From Schizophyllum amplum (lineage: Eukaryota; Basidiomycota; Agaricomycetes; Agaricales; Schizophyllaceae): a stretch of DNA of 64,000 nucleotides. Both the position numbers and the translations under genes were made by a program. This document shows, in pieces, positions 20,950-33,169 of the stretch; the stretch's first letter is position 1, and each line of letters starts with the position of its first letter. The stretch lies in assembly GCA_007026445.1 (NCBI GenBank), contig VDMD01000059.1:99187-163186 (forward strand), in the 5' to 3' direction. The notes beneath the pieces were generated by a model. It was not told where the DNA came from and did no database searches. It saw only the letters and a list, made by a program, of their open reading frames with translations.

Positions 20950-23249
20950 CTTCCTCGAAACAACGGCAATGCAATCGGCGGACGCCTTCCTCGCGGCGGC
21001 CCCTTTTCGCAGGAGCACGACCACAGGCGAGTTTCGTAGGGCACGACTGCGAACCCCGTCGAGCACGACCAGGCGAGTCTCGTCGAGCACGACCATCGGG
21101 AGGCTTTCGTCGGGTACGACCAGGCGGGTTCCGTCGGGCACGACCAGGAGAGCCCCGTAGAGCACAGGCGGGTCTCGTCGAGGCACGACCAGGCGGGTGT
21201 CGTCGAGGATGACCAGGCGGGTCTCGTCGGACACGACACTGCGAGGCTTTCGTCGAGGATGACCATCAGGGCTTTCGTCGAGTACGACTGCGAGGGTGTC
21301 GTCGGGCACAACCACAGGCGGGTCTCGTCGAGTACGACACTGCGAACCCCGACGAGCACGACACTACGAGGGCGTGTCGAGTACGACTGCGAGCGTCTTC
21401 GTCGAGGCACGACCGGGCGGGTTTCGTCGGGCACGACCGCAGGCGAGCCGTTCGTCGGGTACGACCACGCGAATCTCGACGAGGATGACTGCGAACCCCG
21501 TCGAGCACGACTGCGAGCGTCTTCGTCGAGGATGACCACAGGCGGGTCTTGTCGCACACGACACTGCGAGGCTTTGGTCGAGCACGACACTGCGAGGGTT
21601 TCGTCGAGCACAACGTGTGAGCCCCGACGAGTACGACCACAGGCTTTCGTAGGGCACGACCAGGCGGGTCTCGTCGGGCACGACCATCGGGAGGCCCTCG
21701 AGGAGCACGGCTACGAGCCGACCGAGGACGAGCGCGAGCATCTGGTTCAGCACGAGTGCGAGCGTCTGGTTCAGCACGAGCGCGAGCGTCTGGTTCAGCA
21801 CGAGCGCGAGCGTCTGGTTCAGCACGAGCGCGAGCGTTTGGTTCAGCACGACACTGCGAGGCTTTCGTCGAGTACGACACTGCGAACCCCGTCGAGTACG
21901 ACCACAGGCGAGGCTTTCGTCGAGTACGACACTGCGAACCCCGACGAGTACGACCAGGCGGGTCTCGTCGGGTACGACACTGCGAGGCTTTCGTCGAGTA
22001 CGACCAGGCGGGTCTCGTCGAGGACGACACTGCGAGCCCCGACGAGTACGACACTGCGAGCCCTGACGAGCACGACTGCGAGGCCTTCGAGGAGCACGAC
22101 CATCGGGGGCTTTCGTCGGGCACGACACTGCGAGGCTTTCGTCGAGGATGACCACGCGAACCCCGACAAGTACGACTGCGAGGCTTTCGTCGGGTACGAC
22201 CAGGCGGAATTTGTTGAGTACGACACTGCGAGCCCCGACGAGTACGACTGCGAGCGTCTTCGTCGAGTACGACCAGGCGGGTCTCGTCGGGCACGACCAG
22301 GCGGGTCTCGTCGAGTACGACCACAGGCTTTCGTCGAGTACGACCAGGCGGGTCTCGTCGAGTACGACCAGGCGGGTTTTGTTGAGTACGACCAGGCGAG
22401 TTTCGTCGGGCACGACTGGGATGGCTTTGGTCGAGTACGACACTGCGAGCCCCGACGAGCACGACACTGCGAGGCTTTCGTCGAGGCACGACACTGCGAG
22501 CCCCGTCGAGCACGACACTGCGAGCCCCGACGAGGCACGACTGCGAGGCCTTCGAGCACGACCAGGCGAACCCCGTCGAGCACGACCAGGCGGGTTTCGT
22601 CGGGCACGACTGCGAGCCCCGTCGAGGATGACCAGGCGGGTCCCGACGAGTACGACCAGGCGGGGGCTTCGTCGAGTACGACCACAGGCTTTCGTCGAGC
22701 ACGACCATCGGGAGGCTTTCGTCGGGAACGACTGCGAGGCTTTCGTCGAGTGCGACTGCGAGCCCCGTCGAGTACGACCAGGCGGGTCTCGCAGGAGCAC
22801 GACCAGGCGGGTCTCGTCGAGCACGATCAGGCGAGTTTCGTCGAGCACGACACTGCGAGGGTCTTCGTCGGGCACGACGTGCGAGCCCCGACGAGTACGA
22901 CATCGAGGCTTTCGTCGGGCACGACCATCGGGGGCTTTCGACGAGCACGACCACAGGCGAGTTTCGTCGAGTACGACACTGCGAGGCTTTCGTCGGGCAC
23001 GACACTGCGACGTCGAGCACGATCAGGCGGGTTTCGTCGTCGAGTACGACTGCGAGGCTTTCGTCGAGTACGACTGCGAGGCTTTCGTCGAGCACGACCA
23101 CAGGCGGGTCTCGTCGAGTACGACCACAGGCGAGTTTCGTCGAGTACGACCACAGGAGCGTCCTCGTGCACGAGCGCGAGCCTCTGGTCCAGCACGACTG
23201 CGAGCGTCTTCGTCGAGCACGACATCGGGGGCTTCGTAGGGCACGACCA
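20950..23249 (+). repeat. Large 24-27-bp minisatellite array A, left block
   Basis: Around 90 imperfect head-to-tail units. The core is TCGTCGAGTACGAC or TCGTCGGGCACGAC, followed by one of a few variable tails: CAGGCGGGTC, ACTGCGAGGCTT, TGCGAGGCTT, CACAGGCGAG or CATCGGGAGG. Depending on the tail the unit is 24, 26 or 27 bp. Stop codons are rare in every frame on both strands, so very long open frames occur, but the recurring octad (LVEYDQAG) moves frame every few units. I therefore read this as a minisatellite and not a gene. Confidence 0.88.
21735..21850 (+). repeat. Sub-array with 24-bp unit in constant frame, copy 1
   Basis: Five near-identical 24-bp units GAGCGTCTGGTTCAGCACGA(G) preceded by a distinctive leader (GGAGCACGGCTACGAGCCGA). 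They read LVQHERER in one frame. The leader and units recur at 25275-25475. Confidence 0.8.
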
Positions 23250-24100
23250 CAAACGGATCAAGAAGACGGAATCGGATGATTGCGCCCACTGTCAGTCGCA
23301 TGGGCGCCACGTCCCGGAAACGGTACACCACTTCCTCTTTGACTGCCCTGCCTACATCGCACCGCGCCATCGCCTCGTCAGCACTCTTGGACGCGACGCC
23401 CGGAATCAACGGGCCCTGCTCGGCACGAAGAAGGGGATCACCGCGTTGCTTCACTATGTGGCTAGCACGAAACGGCTCGTGAACATATTCGGTGATGTAT
23501 CTGTCTTTCGCCCCGCATACCTGGAGAAGTGACTACGCAATAGGAGTGAGCATGTAAAGATGTTCAATCGGGGCTCGACTACGGGCGCATGCCCGCGCGT
23601 CCCTCGACGTCAAACTTACCCTATCCCCAACTAATATCAGCACACCCTCTAATTTCTAGGGCCACACTACTCGCCCCCGACGCCATAGGCTAGGCGACTC
23701 GGGATAATCCAGACTCGGAGCAGGCGAAGACATGCGCGGCCATGCGCGGAAAGCCGGCATAGCGCCGACGACACCGACACCCACGCATTCACTCTTCCTC
23801 GTGCGACAACCGCTGAACGCGGCCGAGCACTTCAAGGCCCACATACACAAGGCAACACGACGGCGCAGTATCTTACGGTGCAACGCTCAGGTGGGGATGT
23901 ATACCGAAGATGACACAGGTGGCCGATAAACAGTGCTGGGACGCGCTGGGCTGCGGGGGGACTTACTCCGTCCGCAGGCTATTCGGAACCAAGGCTCAAA
24001 GTGGATTTATGATGGAAGGAAGGTATACGGATACATGTAAGAAGTGGAAGGACCACCATAGGTAGCCCCTGGGTCCATAAAATGATTTCAAAAAAAAAAA
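23250..24100 (+). mobile_element. 5'-truncated non-LTR (LINE) retrotransposon
   Basis: Only the 3' end is present. Positions 23250-23532 encode the C-terminal zinc-binding tail found after the reverse transcriptase (or RNase H) of many fungal LINEs: DDCAHC, then ETVHHFLFDCPAY with spaced Cys/His, then LLHYVASTKRLVNIFGD, ending at the stop 23530-23532. A 3' untranslated region follows, ending in 11 A residues (24090-24100). GGGCACGACCA flanks both sides (23239-23249 and 24101-24111), consistent with target-primed insertion, although this 11-mer is also a common array word. No catalytic domain remains. Confidence 0.82.
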
Positions 24101-25274
24101 GGGCACGACCAGGCGAGCCCCGTCGAGGATGACTGCGAGCGTCTTCGTAGGGAACGACACTGCGAGGCTTTCGTCGAGCACGACTGCGGGTCTCGTCGAG
24201 CACAGGCGAACCCCGACGAGTACGACCAGGAGATCTTCGTCGGACACGACCAGGCGAGTTTCGTCGAGTACGACCATCGGGAGGCCTTCGAGCACGACTG
24301 CGAGGCCTTCGTCGAGTACGACACTGCGAGGCCTTCGTCGTCGAGTACGACCATCGGGAGGCCTTCGTCGAGTACGACCAGGCGAGGGCGTGTCGAGTAC
24401 GACCACGCGAACCCCAACGAGCACGACCACAGGCGAGCCGTTCGTCGAGGATGACCAGGCGAGCCCCGACGAGGATGACCAGGCGAGCCGTTCGTCGAGT
24501 ACGACCAGGCGAGCCGTTCGTCGGGTACGACTGCGAGGCTTTCGTCGTCGAGTACGACCACAGGCGGGTTTCGTCGTCGAGTACGACCAGGCGAGGCTTT
24601 CGTCGAGTACGACTGCGAGGCTTTCGTCGAGTACGACCAGGCGGGTCTCGTCGGGCACGACCACAGGCGAGCCCCGTCGAGTACGACACTGCGAGGGTCT
24701 CGTCGAGTACGACCATCAGGGCTTTCGTCGAAGATGACCATCAGGGCTTTCGTCGAGTACGACTGCGAGCGTCTTCGTCGAGGATGACCATTAGGGCTTT
24801 GGTCGAGGATGACCAGGCGAGCCCTGACGAGTACGACCACAGGCGAGTTTCGTCGAGGAGCACGACTGCGAGCGTCTTCGTCGAGTACGACCAGGCGGGT
24901 CTCGTCGAGTACGACACTGCGAGGGCGTGTCGAGCACGACACTGCGAGGGCGTGTCGAGGATGACCAGGCGGGTTTTGTTGAGTACGACCAGGCGGGTCT
25001 TGTCGAGCACGACCAGGCGGGTCTCGTCGAATACGACCACAGGCGAGTTTCGTCGAGTACGACGTGCGAGCGTCTTCGTCGAGCACGACACTGCGAGCGT
25101 CTTCGTCGAGCACGACCAGGCGGGCTTCGTCGAGTACGACCAGGCGGGCTTTGTTGAGTACGACTGCGAGGCTTTCGTCGAGTACGACCAGGCGGGTCTC
25201 GTCGAGCACGACGTGCGGGTTCCGTCGGGCACGACATCGGGGGCTTCGTCGGGCACGACCATCGGGAGGCCTTC

Positions 25275-25475
25275 GAGGAGCACGGCTACGAGCCGACCGA
25301 GGACGAGCGCGAGCATCTGGTTCAGCACGAGCGCGAGCGTCTGGTTCAGCACGAGTGCGAGCATCTGGTTCAGCACGAGCGCGAGCGTCTGGTTCAGCAC
25401 GAGCGCGAGCGTTGCATTCAGCACGCGCGCGAGCATCTGGTTCAGCACGCGCGCGAGCATCTGGTTCAGCACGAC
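25275..25475 (+). repeat. Sub-array with 24-bp unit in constant frame, copy 2
   Basis: Same leader and LVQHERER-type units as 21700-21850, expanded to seven units. Two late units carry CGCGCGAGCATCTGG instead of the standard form. Confidence 0.8.
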
Positions 25476-25840
25476 ACTGCGAGGGTGTCGTCGAGCACGA
25501 CACTGCGAGGCTTTCGTCGAGTACGACTGCGAGCGTCTTCGTCGAGGATGACCATTAGGGCTTTGGTCGAGTACGACACTGCGAGCCCCGTCGAGCACGA
25601 CACTGCGAACCCCGACGAGTACGACACTGCGAGGCTTTCGTCGAGCACGACCAGGCGAGCCGTTCGTCGAGTACGACCATCGGGAGGCCTTCGACGAGCA
25701 CGACTGCGAGCGTCTTCGTCGGGTACGACTGCGAGTTTCGTCGAGGCACGACCAGGCGGTTTTTGTTGAGTACGACTGCGAGTGTCTTCGTCGAGGACGA
25801 CACTGCGAGGCTTTCGTCGAGCACGACTGCGAGGCTTTCG

Positions 25841-26080
25841 TCGAGCACGACTGGGATGGCTTCGAGGAGTACGACCAGGCGAGCCCCGACGAGTACGACA
25901 TCGGGGCTTTCGTAGGGCACGACATCGGGGCTTTCGTCGGGCACGACCAGGCGGGTCTCGTCGAGCACGACTGGGATGGCTTCGAGGAGTACGACCAGGC
26001 GAGCCCCGACGAGTACGACATCGGGGCTTTCGTAGGGCACGACATCGGGGCTTTCGTCGGGCACGACCAGGCGGGTCTCG
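25841..26080 (+). repeat. Exact 120-bp tandem duplication inside array A
   Basis: The block starting TCGAGCACGACTGGGATGGC at 25841 recurs at 25961 with no difference that I can see over 120 bp. Confidence 0.85.
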
Positions 26081-26961
26081 TCGAGTACGACCAGGAGGAC
26101 TTCGTCGGGCACGACCACAGGCGAGTTTCGTCGTCGAGGACGACCATCGGGAGGACTTCGTCGAGCACGACCAGGCGAGTTTCGTCGAGGATGACCAGGA
26201 GGACTTCGTCGAAGATGACCACAGGCGAGCTTCGTCGAGTACGACTGCGAGGCCTTCGTCGAGTACGACACTGCGAGGGCGTGTCGAGTACGACACTGCG
26301 AGCCCCGTCGAGCACGACACTGCGAGCCCCGACGAGTACGACCAGGCGAGTTTCGTCGGGCACGACTGCGAGCCCCGACGAGTACGACTGCGAGCGTCTT
26401 CGTCGAGTACGACCAGGCGGGTCTTGTCGAGCACAGGCGAGTTTCGTCGGGCACGATCAGGCGAGCCCCGACGAGGACGACATCGGGAGGCCTTCGAGGA
26501 GCACGATAATGCGAACCCCGTCGAGTACGACTGCGAGTTTCGTCGAGTACGACCAGGCGGGTCTCGTCGAGCACGACCACAGGCGAGCCCTGACGAGCAC
26601 GACTGCGAGGCCTTCGAGTACGACACTGCGAGGGCATGTCGAGTACGACACTGCGAGCCCCGACGAGCACGACTGCAAGCGTCTTCGTCGGGCACGACCA
26701 GGCGGGTTTTGTTGAGTACGACCAGGCGGGTCTTGTCGAGGATGACCATTAGGGCTTTGGTCGAGCACGACTGCGAGTGTCTTCGTCGAGGAGCACGACA
26801 CTGCGAGGCTTTGGTCGAGTACGACCAGCCGAGCCCCGACGAGCACGACTGCGAGCGTCTTCGTCGAGGATGACCAGGCGGGTCTCGTCGGGCACGACCA
26901 TCAGGGCTTTGGTCGAGGATGACCACAGGCGGGTCTCGTCGAGCGCGACCTCTGGGTCGTT

Positions 26962-27270
26962 ATTGCTATACGATCCTCTCTAGAGGCATCCTATATGATC
27001 CTCTCTAGAGGCATCCTATATGATCCTCTCTAGAGGCATCCTATATTATACTCTCTAGAGGCTCCCTATGAGGAACTATCCGCCCCAGGCTTTCCATACA
27101 ATACTCGGCTTTCCATTCAATACTCGGCTTTCCATACGATATTACCTAGGCTTTCCATACAATACTCGGCTTTCCCTACGATATTACCTAGGCTTTCCAT
27201 ACAATACTCGGCTTTCCATACGATATTACCTAGGCTTTCCCTACGATATTACCTAGGCTTTCCCTACGAT
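26962..27270. repeat. Two short-period arrays at the end of array A
   Basis: Positions 26962-27062 hold four copies of a unit of about 26 bp, CTCTCTAGAGGCATCCTATA. Positions 27088-27270 hold eight to nine units of CGGCTTTCCATACAATACT or AGGCTTTCCATACGATATTACCT. Confidence 0.8.
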
Positions 27271-29119
27271 ACTTACTCGCCAACGTGCACGCAACTCCGA
27301 TACTCGTTCAAGTCGATATACATACAACCCGTCTGTCTGCTTATTCGCTGTACAGGCCGTCTGTTTGCTCATTCCATCCCGTCTGTCTGCTCATTCCATC
27401 CCGTCTGTCTGGTATAACGCCCATATGTCTGCTTACTTCTTCGATGGCACCCATCCAGCGACACATGCTCGGGTAATACCACCACCTGCATGATGTCTAG
27501 CATATACTTGCTACATCCAGAAGCTGCTGCGATCGTTCCCCGCGACACGGATTTGTGTTACATACATGGCAGTCGCATATTCAACTTCAAACTGACGAGG
27601 CAGCGAGCCGGTAGTCTCCCAAGCGAAGCGGTGACGATCGGCACGCGCCAGCGCGATGCTCGATGATTGATGATGTACTTAGTTACTACAGCTGATGCAG
27701 TCGTATTCGTAAGTACGTGCACTTCTCGCCGGGCGGAGTGAGTTAATAGGTCACTCCCATGGCGAAGAGTTCACCGCGGTCCGCGCTGCGCGGAGCGAGG
27801 CGCTCACCATCGATAACTCTGATAATACACGCGCTCGGTCTCTGAGACGAACTGTAACTCCCATCGCCGGAATGTTCCTGTTATTGGATGGCGCTCGCCC
27901 GTTGATCTGTGGATTTTGTAGCCAAATAACACAACAAACAGCTCTTCGCCCTGTGAGTTGATGGATCAATCCAGCGGTGTGAGTAGAGTTTTTAGACGGG
28001 TCATGGGAGGTGTAGACCAGAGAGGGGCGGGAGAGTGTAGTGCAGAGGAAGGGAGTCGAGAAGTGCTGTTAACTCAGGATCGACGGAACAGAGAAACAAC
28101 AGCTTGGAGGAGTAAAAGAGAAAAATGTAACTCGGATGGGGCAGAAGAAATATAATACAGAGGAGCAGGCTTTAAGACATGACCCAGAAACGAAATGGCA
28201 ACGCACCGTGTTTTCGTCCGTATCAAAGTCTACGACTGTCCCTTGTTGGGTGCGTCTGCGACGAGCTTGGTTCAGGATTCGAACTTTATCGTCTACCTGT
28301 TGGATTCGTCGTCAGTACGTTCGTTGACAGCCTTCTGCTCCGGGCGTGGTACTACGGTACTCCGGCGGGCGTGGTACTACGGTACTCCGGCGGGCGTGGT
28401 ACTACGGTACCCCGGCGGCGCACACCTCTAACCACTCACTCTTATCGGCCAGTTGGTATTCCCCCGTCGATCTGGCTGTTATATAGAGCGAACGTTAGTG
28501 CTAGTATTGATTTGGTGTTGTCATGCCGCGACGTACCATGGCGCGGTGTTATCTTGATCTCGGTGGCGCGTCCAATTGAGGGGGAGCGGTGCCGAAGTAG
28601 GTGTAGCGTTGGGGGATTGAGTATGATTTGTGGCACGTTATCACGATCGCGAACTTGTGGCACAGTCGGGCGTACTCACAGACCTCGGGGGGCTGTGGTG
28701 GGCAGTGAGATCGCAATACTGAGAAGTACGCCCTGGGATGCTAAGGATTGGTGACTGGCGACACTGAAAGGTGGTGGACTCGAAAAAGATGAGAGGGGAA
28801 AGGAGTAGTGAGGGGGAAAGAAAGAGAGAGCGAGATGATGAGCTTTTTTACCGCCTTCTTCGTCTATCTATACTACCCTCTCCATTCTTCTCCGTTCTGC
28901 GATACAAAGGCTCGGGCATGAGTGTGGACCTGCAAGACAAGGATGAGTCTGAACCTGCAAGACAAGAATGCGCGAGTTCCATTCCTCGCGCGTGGGTTTG
29001 TGGCGAGTGGGCGTGTTTCTCAGGCGCCTACGTGGTCCCTAATGAGGACGATCGCTGTTGTTCCCTCGTGAGGACAACCGTTGTTGTTCCCTTCGAGGGG
29101 ACAATAGACGCGGTGAGTC
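27271..29119. other. Spacer without confident gene
   Basis: Positions 27360-27415 repeat CCCGTCTGTCTGCTCATT. An ATG frame at 27490-27666 (58 codons) and an open frame at 28179-28754 have no recognisable motif. Positions 28340-28416 carry three 24-bp copies of GGCGTGGTACTACGGTACTC. I support no gene here. Confidence 0.4.
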
Positions 29120-29960
29120 CCTGAATGCGCGTCGTGGTGAGCGCCACAATCCGGGCCGTGGTGAACGCCTCAATACGCACCGTGGTGAGCGCTTCAATTG
29201 GCGGCGCCATGGCGAGCGTCTCAAATGACGTCGTGATAAACGCCTCGATGCGCGTGGAGAGGAGCGCACCACATCACGCAGTGACAGCGGCAGCACGACG
29301 CAGGTGACGATCACGAGTTGCGCAGGCATATGTCGCCCAAGGCTGAAGTTCAGCGATGTCGCCGCGAAAGCTCGAGTGTAGCAAACCGTGTATATTGCAG
29401 TGTACTAGACAATGATTCCCCAGAACGAGTATCTGGTATCTGAACTGCGGTAGTATTGTGAGTCCCACGCGAGAGTCGCAAGCTAGGTGAGAGTAACGCA
29501 CGGCTGCGCTCGCCGATTACGAAGAGGACGAAGCCCGCGGACAGAGAGGAAATTTAAGCAAACTGAGGGAACGACGAAGGCAGCTGAGGCGAAGTGAGTC
29601 TCAGGCTTGCTGCTCACCAGACGTCCCATTGTCTCTCGCGGTACGTCTTCATCGTCTTTCGCGCAAGTGTCGTGCCGTCGCACGGATATCGCCGTCCTCT
29701 GAGCGCAGTATTACAGCCGTCCGTCCTCGTCCACAAGCAAGTATGAAAGCAGACACGATGGCTTGAGCCTCGTCGTCGATGACGGGAAACTTGAGGCCGA
29801 CAGTGGTGAAGAAGGATTTTCGGTCAGCGATCCACGACGCGAGGTTCTCTCGAGATCGAAGACGGAGCTGAGGCAGAACGACTTGCAGGACGGACTCAAA
29901 GTCACTGTCAGAGATTGGGCGGCGGCACAAAGGATGGAACGGGGCGGGCCGAGTTCCCAC
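29120..29960 (-). repeat. Dispersed module, copy 1 (diverged)
   Basis: Two segments (about 29125-29400 and 29520-29925) resemble parts of the modules at 31020-32560 and 42960-44330. Shared words include GCGTCGTGGTGAGC, GACGGGAAACTTGAGGCCGA and TTTTCGGTCAGCGATC. Read on the minus strand, one shared segment gives DRKSFFTTVGLKFPVIDDEA, so the module may derive from a coding sequence of unknown family. Confidence 0.55.
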
Positions 29961-30488
29961 GCCTCAAACCGCCTTTGCCATGCAAGGCCACGTGCTTGCC
30001 TTTTTCGGCATACCCTTGTTCTTTCTCCCGTTCCGGAATCACAACGTAGCCTCTTCCCCGCCAAGGGAAAATCTCGCCGCCGTTGCCTTCAGAGTATGAG
30101 TATCTCATTCGATGCCCCATATGCGTCTTGACAAGTTCCCGAACTCGGAGGTGCCCGAGCCGAGTCCACGCTGCAGCCATCGTCCTCAGAAACGAAGGTT
30201 AGCCGCTGAAGCATTGCCACGAGGCCACAGTCTACATTAATATGCGGGAGGACCTGGAAGGACGATGCACGATGCGGACAATAGCTATATGAAGAGGAAG
30301 AGAAGGCAGGTCACTGTGTACCGTCCATCCGTTCTCCCAACCCCCGTTCTTTTTCTTTATAGCTACTCGAAGCCCCAGTGCTGTCTCCCTCGAGTCCCCG
30401 ACATCATTCGCCCTAGTCACCTCAGACTCCGGACAAATACAAGTACTTACGCACTGGGCCACTGCGCCACGAATCATCTCACAACGCT

Positions 30489-30820
30489 GTGCAAGAGGTC
30501 GGGCCATGGTACGTCGCAGACGGCGACGCCGTCCTCGAACCCAGGATGCTCACGACCTTTGCAGCAGCGGAATCGGCGGCCCGAATCCATCTGGCCCTGG
30601 CTGAGTGTGAGTTGGACGATGCAGAGACGCCCGTCAAAGCTGTGTGGCCAGTCCTCGCGCTAACGAGGTTGTCCGAGCATTCACGATCCAGCTGACACCA
30701 ATCCGGCCTGACAGGGCGAGCGGGTCAAGATCACCAATCGAGACCGCATCTACTACAGCAGGCGCGGAGTAGTCCTGGGCTACAGGGTCCATCCAGGGAC
30801 GGTGCGTGTTCCGTTTTCCA
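30489..30820 (+). pseudogene. Possible relic of a KOW-like coding sequence
   Basis: One frame reads VGPWYVADGDAVLEPRM and later, after what could be a short intron with acceptor near 30711, GERVKITNRDRIYYSRRGVV followed by LGYRVHPGT. The second part resembles a KOW/Spt5-like beta-barrel strand pattern. No start or end can be defined and the frame between the two pieces is broken, so this may be only a fragment. Confidence 0.3.
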
Positions 30821-31019
30821 GGCTATGAGCCTCTTCTGTACTGTGGTCCACGTTCAATCCCTGCTCGCGATAGAATGCTCACATCACGTAGGGTGCAATA
30901 TTGTACAGCGTGGGCATCCGTACGTTGATCGACCGCAGAGCATTCGAGTATTGCTTGGAAGTGAAGGAGCTTCGGCGTTGGGAGTTCGAGCTCAGAACTA
31001 GACGTCGACGGCGCACATG

Positions 31020-32560
31020 ATAACCCCTCAATGCGCGTCGCGGTGATTGCATCACTGTGCGTCGTGGTGAGCACCTCGATGCGCGCGAAGAGGAGCGCTT
31101 CCGGAGGTACCTGTACGCGTCAGTAGGACGCGGTTGACGATTATCGAGATGTTCAGGCGTACGTCGACGAGGGCTGAAGTTCGCCCGCGAGATTGATTGC
31201 AGTATTCAAACATAGTGTTCATATTTCAGATTTTAGTACCTCTGCGAACGAGTATCAGACCTGCGTGCGTATAGGGAGAACTTGGGCGAGCATTGAAAGG
31301 GAGAGCGAGGCGTGGTGTTCGTCGTCCGAATTGAGATGAGGGTTGACGAAAGCGAAGACGGAGGCAGCTGAGACGAAGACGGAGGCAGCTGAGACGAAGA
31401 CAGAGGCAGCTGAGGCGACGACGAAGGGCGGCCAAGGCAATGGCGAAAACAGGCGAGTGCGTTGTCTCACGAAACTGTATCGCGGCACACGTCCTTTTCG
31501 TCTCGTGCGTGGGTCCTTGCCCTCTTCCTTTCACGAATAGGTCGTCGTCCTCTTCATTTTCCGATCGTTGACATCCGATTTGTTTGCGCGGCGGCGAACA
31601 AGGTCGGGAGCGGCAGCAGGAGATCCGATGACCTGAGCGTCGTCGATGACAGGGAACTTGAGGCCGATGGTAAAGACAGATTTTCGGTCAGCAGTCTACG
31701 ACGCGGGGTTAGAGACCGTCGACGGCACAGGGATGGGACCGTCGACGACACGAGCAGGCTGTCCACGTGTGAACATCTTGCGTCGTCAAGTGGGCCGTCG
31801 TGCAGGTGCGTGTCCGGCGAGCGAGGGGGTGCACGTCCGGCATATGATGAGAACAAGCATCCAGCGCGTGATTAAAGTATGCGTATAACGAAGGCGCGCG
31901 TCGGCTGCACGAGCAAAGCCCGCTCCCGATGCCGAGAGTACGGCCATGCCAAGTCGCCAGTTGCGATAACTGAGACCAAAGGGGATCGAGGGGGGTCGTA
32001 CGTGGTCGCTGAGTGAGGTCGTAGAGATACGAAGGGCGAGAAGAGATACCGTCCATATCTCGAGAGAGCGACCGCCAGGGCGTCGGCCTCTTCGAAATCG
32101 TGTCAAAGCAACCTGCTCGCTAGATCATGGTGCGATACTCACCATGCCACGACCGCTCCAAGGTCGTCAAGCCGTCATTCTCGCTCGCCCACAGACGCCG
32201 TTCGTAGACGCAAACATCGAAGGGGCGTGGTTGGTCGTCAGAGTATGCGTTAGCAGCAGAGACACTGGCAAGAGCGGAGGCACTGGCCGCACGGATTTTT
32301 CTTTCAGAGATCATCCTTGTACGCTGTGCATCTTCATGCGCAAGTCATTCGCAAGGTCTAGAGATAGGAAACACGTCAAGGCACCGGCTCACAGCACCGG
32401 TCGAAGAGGAGAAAGGCGAGACGATCGGCGGATTCCCACGCCTCAATTGGGACGCGTCCTTTGTTCCGGATTTGCATGTGTTTGTATGGACCTTGCTTTC
32501 CACTCCTTCTGTGTTTATGTCCGCAAAAAATGGTGTCCTAACTGTACCGATATCTGCGCC
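31020..32560 (-). repeat. Dispersed module, copy 2
   Basis: Colinear with 42960-44330 over four segments: about 31025-31230, 31240-31500, 31535-31700 and 31880-32560. In the minus frame both copies read TEGVESKVHTNT(C/S)KSGTKDASQ, but the identity is at DNA level and both frames are interrupted. A 21-bp repeat (AGACGAAGACGGAGGCAGCTG, about four copies) lies at 31345-31415. Confidence 0.7.
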
Positions 32561-33169
32561 TACGCTTTTTTCGGCTCGTTCTCGCAGCCCGAGATCGAGA
32601 ACTTCAGCGCAGGAGAGAAACGCAAACTGCCAGCGTGGGCCGCCTGTTCTCAGCCTGTTCTCTACTGCTGCACAGGATCCAAGTCCTGCCGACATAGCAC
32701 GTCTATGTTGCTCAACTGGGTCGTGGAATATCTCCCCAGATACGTTGACTCGACGTTCTCATATATGCGCCGACCTGACACCAACGCGATGACCTCCGAC
32801 CGAGCGCTTTCGCTCAAATATTGAGGTGACGCACATGAGCCCCCGCTCGTCGGATTTGCCTGTACTTCTGTGCATCTTACAAGTAAGCATCGTGAAACAC
32901 TCCGAACTACATGATTACTGACTGAACTCCAGCGCCATGCTCTGCCATGTCAGCCAAGCGGCTACGTGTGAGTTCAGCTTGCCGACCTCTTTGCGTCTTC
33001 CGAGTCTCGACGGCGCGCTTTGCACTTCTCAGGAGGAGATTCGCGCGCAGAGTGAGTGTTCAATCACGCGTGAGACCAGTCATCTGACCGTGTGCAGATC
33101 ACCGGATGCATCCTTTCCCTCGACCGCGATCATCATCACAGCCTCTACAGCCTTTACATCCTCTACACC

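Larger units (their letters stand above)
24101..26945 (+). repeat. Large 24-27-bp minisatellite array A, right block
   Basis: Continuation of the same array beyond the LINE, around 110 units with the same core and tail types. It ends abruptly at about 26945 in unrelated sequence. Confidence 0.88.

Noticed and set aside
21259..23532. 757-codon open frame on the plus strand, plus long open frames on the opposite strand
   Set aside because: The repeat unit lacks stop codons in all frames. The octad changes frame every few units because units are 24, 26 or 27 bp. Only the last 90 codons (LINE tail) are real protein-derived sequence.
28179..28754. 191-codon open frame
   Set aside because: It contains a 24-bp tandem repeat and no recognisable motif or splice structure, so it was not called as a gene.
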